A DNA stretch of 25,107 bases from Lachnospiraceae bacterium UBA1753. Lineage in GTDB: Bacteria; Bacillota; Clostridia; Lachnospirales; Lachnospiraceae. Shown in pieces: positions 7,221 through 15,575 of the stretch (its first letter is position 1; each line of letters starts with the position of its first letter). Where the stretch lies: positions 6,617 to 31,723 of the forward strand of contig DCHL01000012.1 of assembly GCA_002317595.1 (NCBI GenBank), in the 5' to 3' direction. A program made the translations under genes and the position numbers. The notes below the pieces were generated by a model. That model had not been told where the DNA came from, ran no database searches, and saw only the letters and a list, made by a program, of their open reading frames with translations.

Positions 7221-7631
7221 ATGGCAATCGTAGCAGAACTTATCCGCAATGAGGCTGACGGAAAGCTGAGTTTTGGAGATTATTCCCTTGCACAGAAGGC
7301 TAAGAAGGAAGACTTTGAGCATGAGGGAGACCTGTTTAAGGTTAAGACTTTCTCGACGATGACCAAGCTTGAGAAGAATGGTCTGTTCGTGTATGAGTCA
7401 GTTCCAGGAACCAGTGTTACTGAGTTTGCGGAGACTTCAAAGGGCGTTGTCTTTGCTGTTGAGGGTGCTGAGGATGCTCAGATTACTCTTGGACTTGAAG
7501 AAGATACCGCATATGAGGTATTCATTGACGGCGCAAGCATGGGCAAGATTAAGACAAATCTGGGTGGCAAGCTCTCAGTTTCTGTTGAACTTGCAGCCGG
7601 CCGTGAGGTGAAGGTAGAAGTTCGCAAGTAA
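7221..7631 (+). CDS. Conserved 136-aa protein of unknown function (often labelled 'endosialidase')
   Basis: A small acidic, probably mostly beta-strand cytoplasmic protein; no signal peptide, membrane segment or catalytic motif is visible. Recognisable stretches are ELIRNEADGKLSFGDYSLA near the start, KVKTFSTMTKLEKNGLFVYE in the middle and TNLGGKLSVSVEL near the end. I recall close relatives in many Lachnospiraceae, some carrying the automatic name endosialidase. Nothing in 136 residues supports sialic-acid hydrolysis: no catalytic domain, no secretion signal. A strong AGAGGTGA site lies 6 nt before the ATG, and the gene is followed by a terminator. This suggests a well-expressed gene in its own unit between clpC and radA. 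Function unknown. Confidence 0.8.
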   Translation: MAIVAELIRNEADGKLSFGDYSLAQKAKKEDFEHEGDLFKVKTFSTMTKLEKNGLFVYESVPGTSVTEFAETSKGVVFAVEGAEDAQITLGLEEDTAYEVFIDGASMGKIKTNLGGKLSVSVELAAGREVKVEVRK

Positions 7632-7649
7632 CATTAACAGATTTTTTTA

Positions 7650-7690
7650 ACGGGCGGTCAGGGCAGAATAGCTATGACTGTCCGTTTTGT
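7650..7690 (+). terminator. Rho-independent terminator after the 136-aa gene
   Basis: ACGGGCGGTCA (7650-7660) pairs with TGACTGTCCGT (7675-7685) in an 11-bp stem with two G-U pairs and a 14-nt loop. The stem is followed by TTTTGT. It sits 18 nt after the stop codon and before radA. Confidence 0.75.
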
Positions 7691-7708
7691 CAATTTTAGA
7701 GAGAATTT

Positions 7709-9091
7709 ATGGCAGTAAAGAAAGAGAAAACCGTATATTTCTGTCAGGAGTGCGGGTATGAGTCATCCAAGTGGATGGGCCAGTGCCCCGCCTGTCATCA
7801 GTGGAACTGCTTTGTCGAGGAGAAGGTCAAGAAGACATCGGTGTCAAGTTCGCCTCTTGGTAGTACTGGAGGGAAGCGCGGCGTTGACAGGGTGAAGCCT
7901 GTTGCGATAAGTGAAGTAGGTGCTCAGACGGAGGAGCGGGTAAAGATTGGAATCAGTGAGCTTGACAGGGTGCTTGGTGGCGGTCTTGTAAAGGGCTCTA
8001 TGACTCTTATCGGAGGAGACCCCGGAATAGGAAAGTCCACGCTTCTTCTTCAGGTGTGCAGAAAGCTGTCTGATATGGGAAAGAAAGTCCTCTACATCTC
8101 AGGAGAGGAATCGGTTGTACAGATTAAGATGAGGGCGGACCGCATTGGACAGTTCTCTTCAAATATGCTGCTCATGTGTGAGACCGACCTTGATTCAATC
8201 GTTGATACAATAGGACATGAGAAGCCGGAGGTGGTTGTCATTGACTCCATCCAGACGATGCAGAGCGATGAGGTTCAGGCGGCTCCGGGAAGTGTGTCCC
8301 AGGTCAGAGAGGCAACGGCAATCCTGATGAAGGTTGCTAAGGGTATGGACATCTCGGTGTTCATCGTAGGACATGTGACCAAGGAGGGAACTGTCGCAGG
8401 ACCGAGAGTGCTGGAGCACATGGTGGATACTGTCCTTTATTTTGAGGGCGACAGGCATGCTGCCTACAGAATACTCAGGGGTGTTAAGAACAGGTTTGGG
8501 TCAACAGATGAAATCGGTGTGTTCGAGATGCGTGAGGAGGGGCTTGTACAGGTGGCCAATCCTTCAGAATTCATGCTCTCTGGAAGACCTGAAAATGCCA
8601 GCGGTGCGATTGTTACATGCTGCATGGAAGGGACAAGGCCAATCCTGCTCGAGATGCAGGCATTAGTTTGCCATACCAATTTTGGATTTCCGAAGCGTCA
8701 GGCAATAGGAACGGATTTCAACAGGCTGAACCTTCTTATGGCAGTACTTGAGAAGAGGCTCGAACTACAGATTTCTGACTATGACGCTTACGTGAATATA
8801 GCAGGAGGGCTTAAGGTGACAGAGCCTGCGCTTGACCTTGCCATGGTGATGGCAGTTGTATCAAGCTTCAAGAACAGGGCTGTCGACAGCAAACTCGCCG
8901 CCTTTGGAGAGGTTGGCCTGTCGGGGGAGGTCAGGGCAGTGTCACTTCCTGAACAGAGAATCAAGGAAGCTGCCAAGCTTGGATTCACGACCTGTGTCAT
9001 TCCGGCAGCTTCAACTAAGAACCTTAAGAAGATTGATGGAATTAAGATAATCGGAGTAAGTTCCGTGAGGGATGCGATTGATTTGATATGA
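7709..9091 (+). CDS. radA: DNA repair protein RadA (Sms)
   Basis: RadA is a RecA-like DnaB-type helicase that promotes branch migration in recombinational repair and transformation. The 460-aa protein has the full arrangement. The N-terminal C4 zinc finger uses Cys12, Cys15, Cys26 and Cys29. The RecA-like ATPase has Walker A GGDPGIGKST (102-111) and Walker B VVVIDSIQT. The RadA-specific KNRFGSTDEIGVFEM motif follows at about residue 258. The C-terminal Lon-protease-like domain (about 290-460) ends with VSSVRDAIDLI. The start follows a modest AGAGAGAA site. It is preceded by a terminator and followed by the separately promoted tRNA-Trp, so it is probably monocistronic. Confidence 0.97.
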   Translation: MAVKKEKTVYFCQECGYESSKWMGQCPACHQWNCFVEEKVKKTSVSSSPLGSTGGKRGVDRVKPVAISEVGAQTEERVKIGISELDRVLGGGLVKGSMTLIGGDPGIGKSTLLLQVCRKLSDMGKKVLYISGEESVVQIKMRADRIGQFSSNMLLMCETDLDSIVDTIGHEKPEVVVIDSIQTMQSDEVQAAPGSVSQVREATAILMKVAKGMDISVFIVGHVTKEGTVAGPRVLEHMVDTVLYFEGDRHAAYRILRGVKNRFGSTDEIGVFEMREEGLVQVANPSEFMLSGRPENASGAIVTCCMEGTRPILLEMQALVCHTNFGFPKRQAIGTDFNRLNLLMAVLEKRLELQISDYDAYVNIAGGLKVTEPALDLAMVMAVVSSFKNRAVDSKLAAFGEVGLSGEVRAVSLPEQRIKEAAKLGFTTCVIPAASTKNLKKIDGIKIIGVSSVRDAIDLI

Positions 9092-9178
9092 GCGGATTCT
9101 GTGGGTGAAGGGCGCCTGCGAATGAAATGATACTCATAGAAATACAGATAAAGCTTATCGAGAGAGACGAACTTTTCG

Positions 9179-9208
9179 TTGACAATATGCATTGGGATAT
9201 GATATAAA
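9179..9208 (+). promoter_or_regulatory. Sigma-A-type promoter for tRNA-Trp
   Basis: A consensus -35 TTGACA (9179-9184) and a -10 TATAAA (9203-9208) are separated by 18 nt. Transcription would start about 9214, some 25 nt before the mature tRNA 5' end. Nothing else lies downstream to explain it. Confidence 0.75.
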
Positions 9209-9240
9209 AGATAAGTCGGGCGCTTTGTTGCCGACTGTAC

Positions 9241-9311
9241 AGGGGAATCATACAGTGGCAGTATGACGGTCTCCAAAACCGTTCACGGGGGTTCGAATCC
9301 CTCTTCCCCTG
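9241..9311 (+). tRNA. trnW: tRNA-Trp (anticodon CCA)
   Basis: The 71-nt cloverleaf folds completely by hand. The acceptor stem is AGGGGAA/TTCCCCT, perfect, with discriminator G as expected for tryptophan. The D stem is ATAC/GTAT. The anticodon stem is ACGGT/ACCGT with loop CTCCAAA, giving anticodon CCA. The variable loop is 4 nt, and the T stem is GGGGG/CCCTC with loop TTCGAAT. The 3' CCA is not encoded (CTA follows G73), so a CCA-adding enzyme is needed. It reads the single Trp codon UGG. Confidence 0.97.
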
Positions 9312-9320
9312 CTAATGCAG

Positions 9321-9363
9321 ATAGCTTGAAGGCTTTGAATAAGGCTTTCAGGCTATTTTTTTT
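9321..9363 (+). terminator. Strong Rho-independent terminator after tRNA-Trp
   Basis: A 16-bp stem with a few G-U pairs (9321-9336 with 9341-9356), a GAAT loop, then eight T residues. It starts 9 nt after the tRNA and isolates it from the potassium transporter genes. Confidence 0.93.
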
Positions 9364-9389
9364 CAGAATAAAAGGATGCAAATCAAGAA

Positions 9390-10736
9390 ATGACATCAGC
9401 TAAACACCGAAAAAATCTATCACAGACGCAGTATATTGCTGTTGGATTCCTTCTCATGATTGTCATAGGAGCAATTCTGCTTATGCTGCCTGTATCGTCA
9501 AGGGCGGGAGTGTGGACGGACCCGCTGTCGGCGGCGTTCACTGCCACATCGGCCAGCTGTGTAACTGGCCTGGTGGTTTTTGACACCTATTCACACTGGT
9601 CACTTTTTGGTCAGCTGGTTATTCTGACGCTGATTCAGATTGGCGGTCTTGGATTTATCACGGTCGGAGTATTCTTCTCAATCTATTTGAGGAGAAACAT
9701 TGGACTCATCGCCAGAAACCGAATGCAGGAGAGTGTCAGTGCACTTCAGCTTGGCGGCGTTGTAAAGCTGGCAAAGCAGATTGTCATTGGTACGGCAGCC
9801 ATTGAAGCTCTTGGCGCCCTGTTCCTTTCCTTTGTGTTTATCCCTGAGATGGGATTTGGTCAGGGTCTTTACTATTCGGTGTTTCATTCGATTTCAGCAT
9901 TCTGTAATGCGGGATTTGACCTCATGGGCAAGTATGAGGAGTACTCATCCTTTGTGGCATATAGGGACAACCTCTGGCTCAATCTTGTGTTCTGCGCACT
10001 GATACTCATTGGCGGTCTTGGATTCATGGTGTGGCAGGATCTTTATCAGAACCGTCTTAACTGGAAAAAATATCACCTCCACACAAAGCTGGTTCTTTTA
10101 GGCCTTGTGATTTTTACCGTTGGCGGCACCTTGCTCTTCTGGATATTTGAGCGCAACAATCTTCTCGCCGGGGTGAGCCCCGTTGGACAGTTCTGTGCTT
10201 CCCTCTTTGGAGCGGTAACTCCCAGGACAGCGGGCTTTAACACTACAGATACAGGCCAGCTCTCAGAGGCAGGGCAGATTCTGACTGTCTTCCTGATGAT
10301 AGTGGGAGGTAATTCAGGTTCTACGGCCGGTGGAGCCAAGGTTACAACCGTAATGGTTCTCTTCATGTTTGTGTGGGCATCGCTTCATCAGTCTTCTGAG
10401 GTGCAGACCTTCGGACGGCGTCTTACCCAGGAGACAGTGAGAAAGGCATCGGTCGTATTTACCATCAATCTCACGCTTGGGGTTGCGGCGGCAATGGTTA
10501 TCTGTGCAATTCAGAACCTGTGTCTGGGGGAAGTCCTTTTTGAGACGTTTTCTGCAATGAATACTGTCGGAATGACGATGAACCTCACGAGGGAGCTTAT
10601 TCCGGCGTCGAGAATTATTATTATGATACTTATGTATTTTGGAAGAATCGGATCTCTCACCTTTGCGTTCTCCTTCTTTAAGAAGAAGGACACGGATGTG
10701 CTTAAGAATCCGGTGGGTGAGATATCAGTAGGATAA
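9390..10736 (+). CDS. ktrB: Potassium uptake channel subunit KtrB (TrkH/KtrB family)
   Basis: KtrB is the membrane pore of the KtrAB K+ uptake system, sodium-dependent in characterised members. At 448 aa it matches KtrB rather than the longer TrkH/TrkG. Four pore-loop repeats are visible, each with its filter glycine: CVTGL at about 57-61, SAFCNAGF near 170, PRTAGFNT near 277 and MNTVGMTM near 390. The GGNSGSTAGGAK stretch after the third repeat corresponds to the intramembrane gating loop. Hydrophobic helices surround each loop. The ribosome binding site is poor: AAAGGA lies 13 nt before the ATG. ktrA follows after 14 nt. No c-di-AMP riboswitch fits in the short gap after the tRNA terminator. 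Confidence 0.93.
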   Translation: MTSAKHRKNLSQTQYIAVGFLLMIVIGAILLMLPVSSRAGVWTDPLSAAFTATSASCVTGLVVFDTYSHWSLFGQLVILTLIQIGGLGFITVGVFFSIYLRRNIGLIARNRMQESVSALQLGGVVKLAKQIVIGTAAIEALGALFLSFVFIPEMGFGQGLYYSVFHSISAFCNAGFDLMGKYEEYSSFVAYRDNLWLNLVFCALILIGGLGFMVWQDLYQNRLNWKKYHLHTKLVLLGLVIFTVGGTLLFWIFERNNLLAGVSPVGQFCASLFGAVTPRTAGFNTTDTGQLSEAGQILTVFLMIVGGNSGSTAGGAKVTTVMVLFMFVWASLHQSSEVQTFGRRLTQETVRKASVVFTINLTLGVAAAMVICAIQNLCLGEVLFETFSAMNTVGMTMNLTRELIPASRIIIMILMYFGRIGSLTFAFSFFKKKDTDVLKNPVGEISVG

Positions 10737-10750
10737 GGAGGGGAAACAAT

Positions 10751-11410
10751 ATGAAATCAATCCTTGTAATTGGAATCGGTAGGTTTGGGTACCACCTGTC
10801 AAAGAAACTTTCAGAACTGGGAAACCAGGTCATGGTTGTCGACGAGAAGGAGGAGAATCTTGAGGAGCTTCTTCCCGTTGTCACATCTGCCAAGGTGGGT
10901 GACTGCACAAATCCTAAGGTGCTCGAGGGTCTTGGTGTCCGTGACTTTGATGCAGTGTTTGTATGCATTGGAACCAATTTCCAGAGTTCGCTTGAGATTA
11001 CAAGCCAGGTTAAGGAAATGGGCGCAAAGTGGGTTGTCAGCAAGGCTACAAGAGACATTCATGCAAAGTTCCTTCTGAGAAACGGTGCTGACGAGGTTGT
11101 ATATCCGGAGCGCGACGTTGCCCTCACGATGGCAACTAAGGCGAGCGCTAACCATGTATTTGACTATATCGAGCTTACTGAGGAATATGGCATCTACGAG
11201 ATTCCGCCCCACGAGGACTGGATCGGGAAGACCATTAAGGATGTCAATTTCCGCGCGAAGTATCAGATCAGTATTCTTGGAACCAAGCGGCCTGGAGCCA
11301 AGGAACCCTCGCTGCTGCCACCTGCTGACCATATTTTTAAGGCAGATGAGCATCTCATGGTAATAGGCGAGAAGGACAAGGTTGACGAGCTTCTTAAGAA
11401 GATTAAATAA
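10751..11410 (+). CDS. ktrA: Potassium uptake regulatory subunit KtrA (RCK domain)
   Basis: KtrA forms the cytosolic octameric ring that gates KtrB in response to ATP/ADP or NAD(H); its C-terminal domain binds c-di-AMP in characterised Firmicutes. The 219-aa protein has an RCK_N Rossmann fold with GIGRFG at residues 8-13 and the ribose-binding acidic residue in VVDEKEE. The characteristic VGDCTNPKVLEGLGV and MATKAS stretches follow. An RCK_C domain covers about 140-219 (YGIYEIPPHEDWIGKTIKDV onward). An excellent AAGGAGG site precedes the ATG, 14 nt after ktrB, so the two form one operon. Confidence 0.94.
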   Translation: MKSILVIGIGRFGYHLSKKLSELGNQVMVVDEKEENLEELLPVVTSAKVGDCTNPKVLEGLGVRDFDAVFVCIGTNFQSSLEITSQVKEMGAKWVVSKATRDIHAKFLLRNGADEVVYPERDVALTMATKASANHVFDYIELTEEYGIYEIPPHEDWIGKTIKDVNFRAKYQISILGTKRPGAKEPSLLPPADHIFKADEHLMVIGEKDKVDELLKKIK

Positions 11411-11454
11411 GGAAAAAAATAAATACACCAACACACAGAAACGGAGAAAAAATT

Positions 11455-12741
11455 ATGAGCGAGTATTCAATCAACACAAAATGCGTTCAGGGAGGATATA
11501 CACCTGGAAATGGGGAACCCAGGCAGATTCCTATCTACCAGTCAACTACATTCAAGTATGAGACAGGGGATGCGATGGGAGCACTCTTTGATCTTGAGGC
11601 TTCAGGGTATTTCTACTCAAGACTTGCCAATCCCACAAATGATATTGTGGCGAAGAAGATAGCAGAGCTCGAGGGCGGAAGCGCCGCAATGCTTACATCT
11701 TCAGGACAGGCTGCAAGCTTCATGGCATTCTTTAATATCTGTGAGTGCGGAAGCCATATCGTTGCGTCTTCAACAATCTATGGCGGTACCTTCAACCTTC
11801 TTGATGTGACAATGAAGAAGATGGGAATTGAGACTACCTTTGTTTCGCCCGACTGCAGTGAGGAAGAACTGAATGCTGCATTCAGGGATAACACAAAGCT
11901 TGTCTTTGGTGAGACAATCGCTAACCCTGCACTTACGGTTCTTGACATTGAGAAATTTGCTAAGGCAGCACATTCACATGGTGTACCACTTATGATTGAT
12001 AATACATTTGCTACACCTGTAAACTGCAGGCCTATAGAGTGGGGAGCAGACATCGTAACTCACTCTACAACAAAGTACATGGATGGACATGGAGCTGGTC
12101 TTGGAGGCGTTATCGTTGACGCTGGAAAGTTTGACTGGATGGCACATGCAGATAAGTATCCCGGACTCACTACTCCTGATGATTCATATCACGGAGTTAC
12201 ATATGCTGAGAAGTTTGGAAAAGAGGGAGCATTCATCACAAAGTGTACCGTTCAGCTCATGAGGGACTTTGGAAGCATGCAGTCACCCTTCAATGCATTT
12301 ATCTTAAACCTTGGTCTTGAGTCACTCCATGTGAGAATGCCTCGCCATGTTGAGAATGGTCAGGCTGTTGCAGAGTATCTTCAGGGAAGGGACGAGATTG
12401 AGTACGTAAGCTATTCAGGACTTCCTACAGACAAGTATTACGAGGTGGCTAAGAAGTATCTTCCTAATGGCGGATGCGGAGTTGTATCCTTCTGTCTGAA
12501 GGGCGGAAGAGCGGCAGCTGAGACCTTCATGAATGCTCTCAAGCTCGCTGCAATCGAGACACATGTGGCAGACGCAAGAACCTGCTGCTTAAACCCTGCA
12601 AGCACGACTCACCGTCAGATGAATGACGAACAGTTAAAGGCCGCAGGCGTACCTGCAGGCCTTGTAAGAATGTCATGTGGACTTGAGGATAAGGCGGACC
12701 TTATCGCTGATATCGCTCAGGCACTTGATGCCATCAGATAA
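11455..12741 (+). CDS. metY: O-acetylhomoserine sulfhydrylase (O-acetylhomoserine aminocarboxypropyltransferase)
   Basis: A PLP enzyme of the Cys/Met-metabolism family that makes homocysteine from O-acetyl-L-homoserine and sulfide. The 428-aa length fits MetY rather than the roughly 380-aa cystathionine synthases and lyases. The PLP lysine is Lys207 in HSTTKYMDGHG. Other family marks are KYETGDAMGALFDLEASGYFYSR near the N-terminus, TSSGQAA, DNTFATP, and the C-terminal SCGLED. The start has a CGGAGAAA site. The 44-nt gap to ktrA is too short for a SAM riboswitch, and no S-box was seen. The gene converges with the minus-strand gene that follows. Confidence 0.95.
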   Translation: MSEYSINTKCVQGGYTPGNGEPRQIPIYQSTTFKYETGDAMGALFDLEASGYFYSRLANPTNDIVAKKIAELEGGSAAMLTSSGQAASFMAFFNICECGSHIVASSTIYGGTFNLLDVTMKKMGIETTFVSPDCSEEELNAAFRDNTKLVFGETIANPALTVLDIEKFAKAAHSHGVPLMIDNTFATPVNCRPIEWGADIVTHSTTKYMDGHGAGLGGVIVDAGKFDWMAHADKYPGLTTPDDSYHGVTYAEKFGKEGAFITKCTVQLMRDFGSMQSPFNAFILNLGLESLHVRMPRHVENGQAVAEYLQGRDEIEYVSYSGLPTDKYYEVAKKYLPNGGCGVVSFCLKGGRAAAETFMNALKLAAIETHVADARTCCLNPASTTHRQMNDEQLKAAGVPAGLVRMSCGLEDKADLIADIAQALDAIR

Positions 12742-12767
12742 ATTCCGATTTCAAAATATCGAATTAC

Positions 12768-15047
12768 TTATTTCTGTAAATAAGAAATCTGTCCTGTGAG
12801 CTCCTTCGGGATAGGCATACCGCTCTTGGTAAGCTTGCCCGTCAGGAGCTCTAACTGATGCAGAAGCTGTGACTGATGGACCTCGTAGCGCTCGTTGAGC
12901 GGAGCATATAGCGGGTTAGTCTTGATCTGCGCTCGGATATCACTGTTAAATGGACAGTACTTATAAAGGATGGAGCGTGCCACCTTGTTGAGACGGGGGG
13001 AACCGCCTGATTCATATTTTATCCAGGTGATGTAATCAGCGACAAAGGCGTCGCGGTAATTGTTCTTGGCGCGCTGAAGCTGCATCTTAACCTTCTCCTT
13101 GACATCGGAGGAGATGTCCTTGTTCTTTCGGTAGAACTGGAAGAAGTCAGCATACTCTGAGGTGAGAGAGGGGTCTGTTATATCGTTCCAGTACACGCCC
13201 TGAATGTGCTTGCACAGCTCCCAGCGGAACTCGCCGCAGAGTTTAAGAAGCATCTCCGATACATTCTCGGTAGGGAAGATGGACAGCATTATGCGGCCCT
13301 GGGAGTCGCGCTTTGAGCTTGCGGTCTCCTGCCAGAGAGAGCCCCTGGTTCCAACGTTGGGCATCAGAATAAAGTGCGGAATGACCTCCTTATCTATGAA
13401 TTCACGCTGAATGCCGTATTCGGGCGCGGTATATATGGTCTGCCTGTAGAACAGGGAGAAATCAACGCTTCGGAGGTTATTGATTATCTCGTGAATCTTT
13501 TTCGGTGTAATAAGCAGTCCGCTAAGCGGTCTCAGTATATTGTGCTCTGAGAGGATTGGACAGAAGGTCGTAATCCTTCCAAAGGTTATTCTGTTGCCGA
13601 TCGTGAAGAGGTTGGCAATCTCGTACTGGACCTTGCGGGTCCTGTCATGGAGATAGGCTGTCTCCTGCTCCTTGGTGATATAGCCATTGTTCTTCTGGTC
13701 GCGCAGATATGCAGGGTAATCCATGTCGAACTCGTTCTTCGAGGGTTCTTCCTTGCCCTGATATATGAGCTTAAGCCAGTCGTAGATTGTAAGGACGCAG
13801 CCTGTATCATCATATTCCATATGCTGGATAATCTCAAAGAGTGCGGACGCATTATTCATACCGCATATATCCTCATCCATGTATCCAAAACAGAAGAACA
13901 TCTTGACAACTGTGGGGACAGAACTGCCCTGTATGCTCTTGAAGAATGCGGCTTCGTATATTTTGTAAAAGCCATCAGAAATAGAGCGGCGCAGCTTTCT
14001 GGCTGAGTCGGTGGTCTCGTTCTTGTCTGTAAGAAGACGGTATTCATCAAGGAGGTCCCTGAAATTCGATCTGAATTCGGCATCGACACCGGAATAGTCG
14101 AGAATCGTTTCGAGGGAGCTGTGGAGAACTTCATAGGCATCCCTGATCATAGGAATCTCATCATCTGCAGTCAGTGCATATTCCTCAATGGCCTTGAGGC
14201 TCTTCTTGTACTCATTGACTCTGGTATGAAGCGCACCGACATCCACATAGGGGCTGTCAGACATGTAGATTATCATCTTGCTCACTGAAGCCTCGATGGG
14301 GGTAGTATCCGCAAATGGATTCTTGGATACGTGGAAGAGGAGATTGGAATAGAGGTCAAAATAATCACCTGCTTCTCCTGAGATGATATAGGAGGATAGT
14401 TCAGACAGGTAGTCTACCGCCAGGTTGGAAAGGCGCACGAGCGCCTGGGTGCTGGTGATGGCATCCATGCAGATTCCATAGCTCAGCTGGGCTGACGAAT
14501 TGTATATCACGGACCTGGTCTCAGCGGGAAGTGCTCGCAGTGCACCGAAATACTGGACCTTCCAGGCCGGAACATCATCCTCGGGAGCAAAATCAGAAAG
14601 TTCATCCATATAGGAGAGCGTCTGGCTGGGGAGCTTGAACCTGGTACATAATTCGAGATAGGTATCATAGCTGTCCTTCATGAAACGGTACAGGCCATGA
14701 GCATCAGAAATCATATGCTGGTATCCCTGGAAAGTATCGATATACATCCTGATGGCAGCAGTTGCCAGCGTCTGGATGATCTTCGGATTGGCAGCTACGA
14801 CCTTGTCGATATCTGAAGGCTTGGTATAGGAATAGCTGTATAGAACGGTATCCTCCATGGCCTCATATGTGAAGGCGTACTGCGTGTCGGGAAGCTCGAG
14901 TATTCCAAGAATGCCGCCCGCAGAAATAGTCACAGAATGAAATCTGTCATGAATCCGCACACTGCCTGAAAGCACAATTTCAAGTGAACCAACCATGTTG
15001 AACAGAGTGTGGATGGTCTCCCCTTTTTTTACGTTAATCTTACCCAT
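12768..15047 (-). CDS. Large protein with degenerate cyclic-nucleotide-binding-like N-terminus, unknown function
   Basis: A 759-aa soluble protein without signal peptide or membrane helix. The first 110 or so residues have the pattern of a cNMP-binding jelly roll (KINVKKGETIHTLF, SLEIVLSGSVRIHD, ILGILELPD, then a helix). They lack the Glu and Arg of a canonical phosphate-binding cassette, so classical cAMP binding is doubtful. There is no helix-turn-helix, so it is not a Crp/Fnr regulator. The remaining 600 residues look helical and belong to no family I recognise. The start ATG follows AGGGGTAA. It lies 19 nt after the 150-aa gene and is surely cotranscribed with it. Sensing of a nucleotide messenger, or scaffolding, is possible but inferred. 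Confidence 0.75.
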   Translation of the reverse strand: MGKINVKKGETIHTLFNMVGSLEIVLSGSVRIHDRFHSVTISAGGILGILELPDTQYAFTYEAMEDTVLYSYSYTKPSDIDKVVAANPKIIQTLATAAIRMYIDTFQGYQHMISDAHGLYRFMKDSYDTYLELCTRFKLPSQTLSYMDELSDFAPEDDVPAWKVQYFGALRALPAETRSVIYNSSAQLSYGICMDAITSTQALVRLSNLAVDYLSELSSYIISGEAGDYFDLYSNLLFHVSKNPFADTTPIEASVSKMIIYMSDSPYVDVGALHTRVNEYKKSLKAIEEYALTADDEIPMIRDAYEVLHSSLETILDYSGVDAEFRSNFRDLLDEYRLLTDKNETTDSARKLRRSISDGFYKIYEAAFFKSIQGSSVPTVVKMFFCFGYMDEDICGMNNASALFEIIQHMEYDDTGCVLTIYDWLKLIYQGKEEPSKNEFDMDYPAYLRDQKNNGYITKEQETAYLHDRTRKVQYEIANLFTIGNRITFGRITTFCPILSEHNILRPLSGLLITPKKIHEIINNLRSVDFSLFYRQTIYTAPEYGIQREFIDKEVIPHFILMPNVGTRGSLWQETASSKRDSQGRIMLSIFPTENVSEMLLKLCGEFRWELCKHIQGVYWNDITDPSLTSEYADFFQFYRKNKDISSDVKEKVKMQLQRAKNNYRDAFVADYITWIKYESGGSPRLNKVARSILYKYCPFNSDIRAQIKTNPLYAPLNERYEVHQSQLLHQLELLTGKLTKSGMPIPKELTGQISYLQK

Positions 15048-15066
15048 GAATTACCCCTGAAAAAAA

Positions 15067-15519
15067 TTACTTATAGAAATCGATGAGTTCCTTGCATCTG
15101 AGAAGCACATTAAGAAAAAGCTTGCGCTCCACAGCGTCCTGCCAGAAACCGGACTTTCGCATTCCCTCAAGAATATATTTCGACATGACACCCTCAAACA
15201 GATCGCCATCCATGATTGTTGCATTCTTGATGGCGGCCTCCTCCTGGGCCTGAGTCTTTATTCTGCGCTTTGTGTAGGCATAGACATAATTTTTATTAAT
15301 GAATACAGACTTCCTGGCCTCGTTGATAAAGCTCATCAGTGTACCATCGTACACTGGAAAGCGGATGCTGCTGTGCCCCTGCTCGCCGTTGTAATCCTGC
15401 GCAACGTCGCGCCCGCCCTTGTCTGACAGCCAGGCAGTGTATCGGAAAAGCTTAGTAACGTCTGCTTCATATTTATCGATAAACTGCTGTGCCTGTGTTC
15501 TGGTATCCTGCTCGTTCAT
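15067..15519 (-). CDS. Hypothetical 150-aa protein, partner of the 759-aa protein
   Basis: I recognise no family. It is a mostly helical soluble protein. An N-terminal helix (TQAQQFIDKYEADVTKLFRY) precedes a short conserved-looking patch (SSIRFPVYDGTLMSFINEAR). A basic stretch (YTKRRIKTQAQEE) and a C-terminal helical half follow. The ATG has a strong AGGGGGA site. This site and that of the downstream gene sit in the same context, T7-CAGGGG. The gene is the first of a two-gene minus-strand unit that diverges from the J-domain gene across a palindromic promoter region. Confidence 0.75.
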   Translation of the reverse strand: MNEQDTRTQAQQFIDKYEADVTKLFRYTAWLSDKGGRDVAQDYNGEQGHSSIRFPVYDGTLMSFINEARKSVFINKNYVYAYTKRRIKTQAQEEAAIKNATIMDGDLFEGVMSKYILEGMRKSGFWQDAVERKLFLNVLLRCKELIDFYK

Positions 15520-15546
15520 GCGTCCCCCTGAAAAAAAGTCAGATTA

Positions 15547-15560
15547 GTTGATAATTCAAC
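15547..15560. promoter_or_regulatory. Small inverted repeat GTTGA-TAAT-TCAAC
   Basis: Perfect 5-bp arms with a 4-nt spacer, 28 nt upstream of the 150-aa gene start and in the same divergent region as the larger palindrome. It could be a second operator or a hairpin in the minus-strand mRNA leader. Confidence 0.35.
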
Positions 15561-15575
15561 AACTTATTTAACAAC

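Noticed and set aside
7221..7631. Assignment of the 136-aa protein as an endosialidase
   Set aside because: Too short, no secretion signal, no catalytic motif; the label appears to be a propagated annotation.
9127..9207. 26-codon open frame between radA and tRNA-Trp
   Set aside because: It has no ribosome binding site and its 3' end coincides with the tRNA-Trp promoter -10 box; most likely chance.
9364..9389. c-di-AMP (ydaO) riboswitch before ktrB
   Set aside because: Only 26 nt lie between the tRNA terminator and the ktrB start.
11411..11454. SAM (S-box) riboswitch before metY
   Set aside because: The 44-nt gap is too short and shows none of the conserved helices.
12746..12784. Terminator between metY and the convergent 759-aa gene
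   Set aside because: Two weak AT-rich stems (CGAT/ATCG and CTTATTT/AAATAAG) without proper T-runs; the second lies inside the coding end of the minus-strand gene.
12768..15047. Calling the 759-aa protein a Crp/Fnr transcription factor
   Set aside because: Only the N-terminal jelly-roll pattern is similar; there is no helix-turn-helix and the length is more than three times that of the family.
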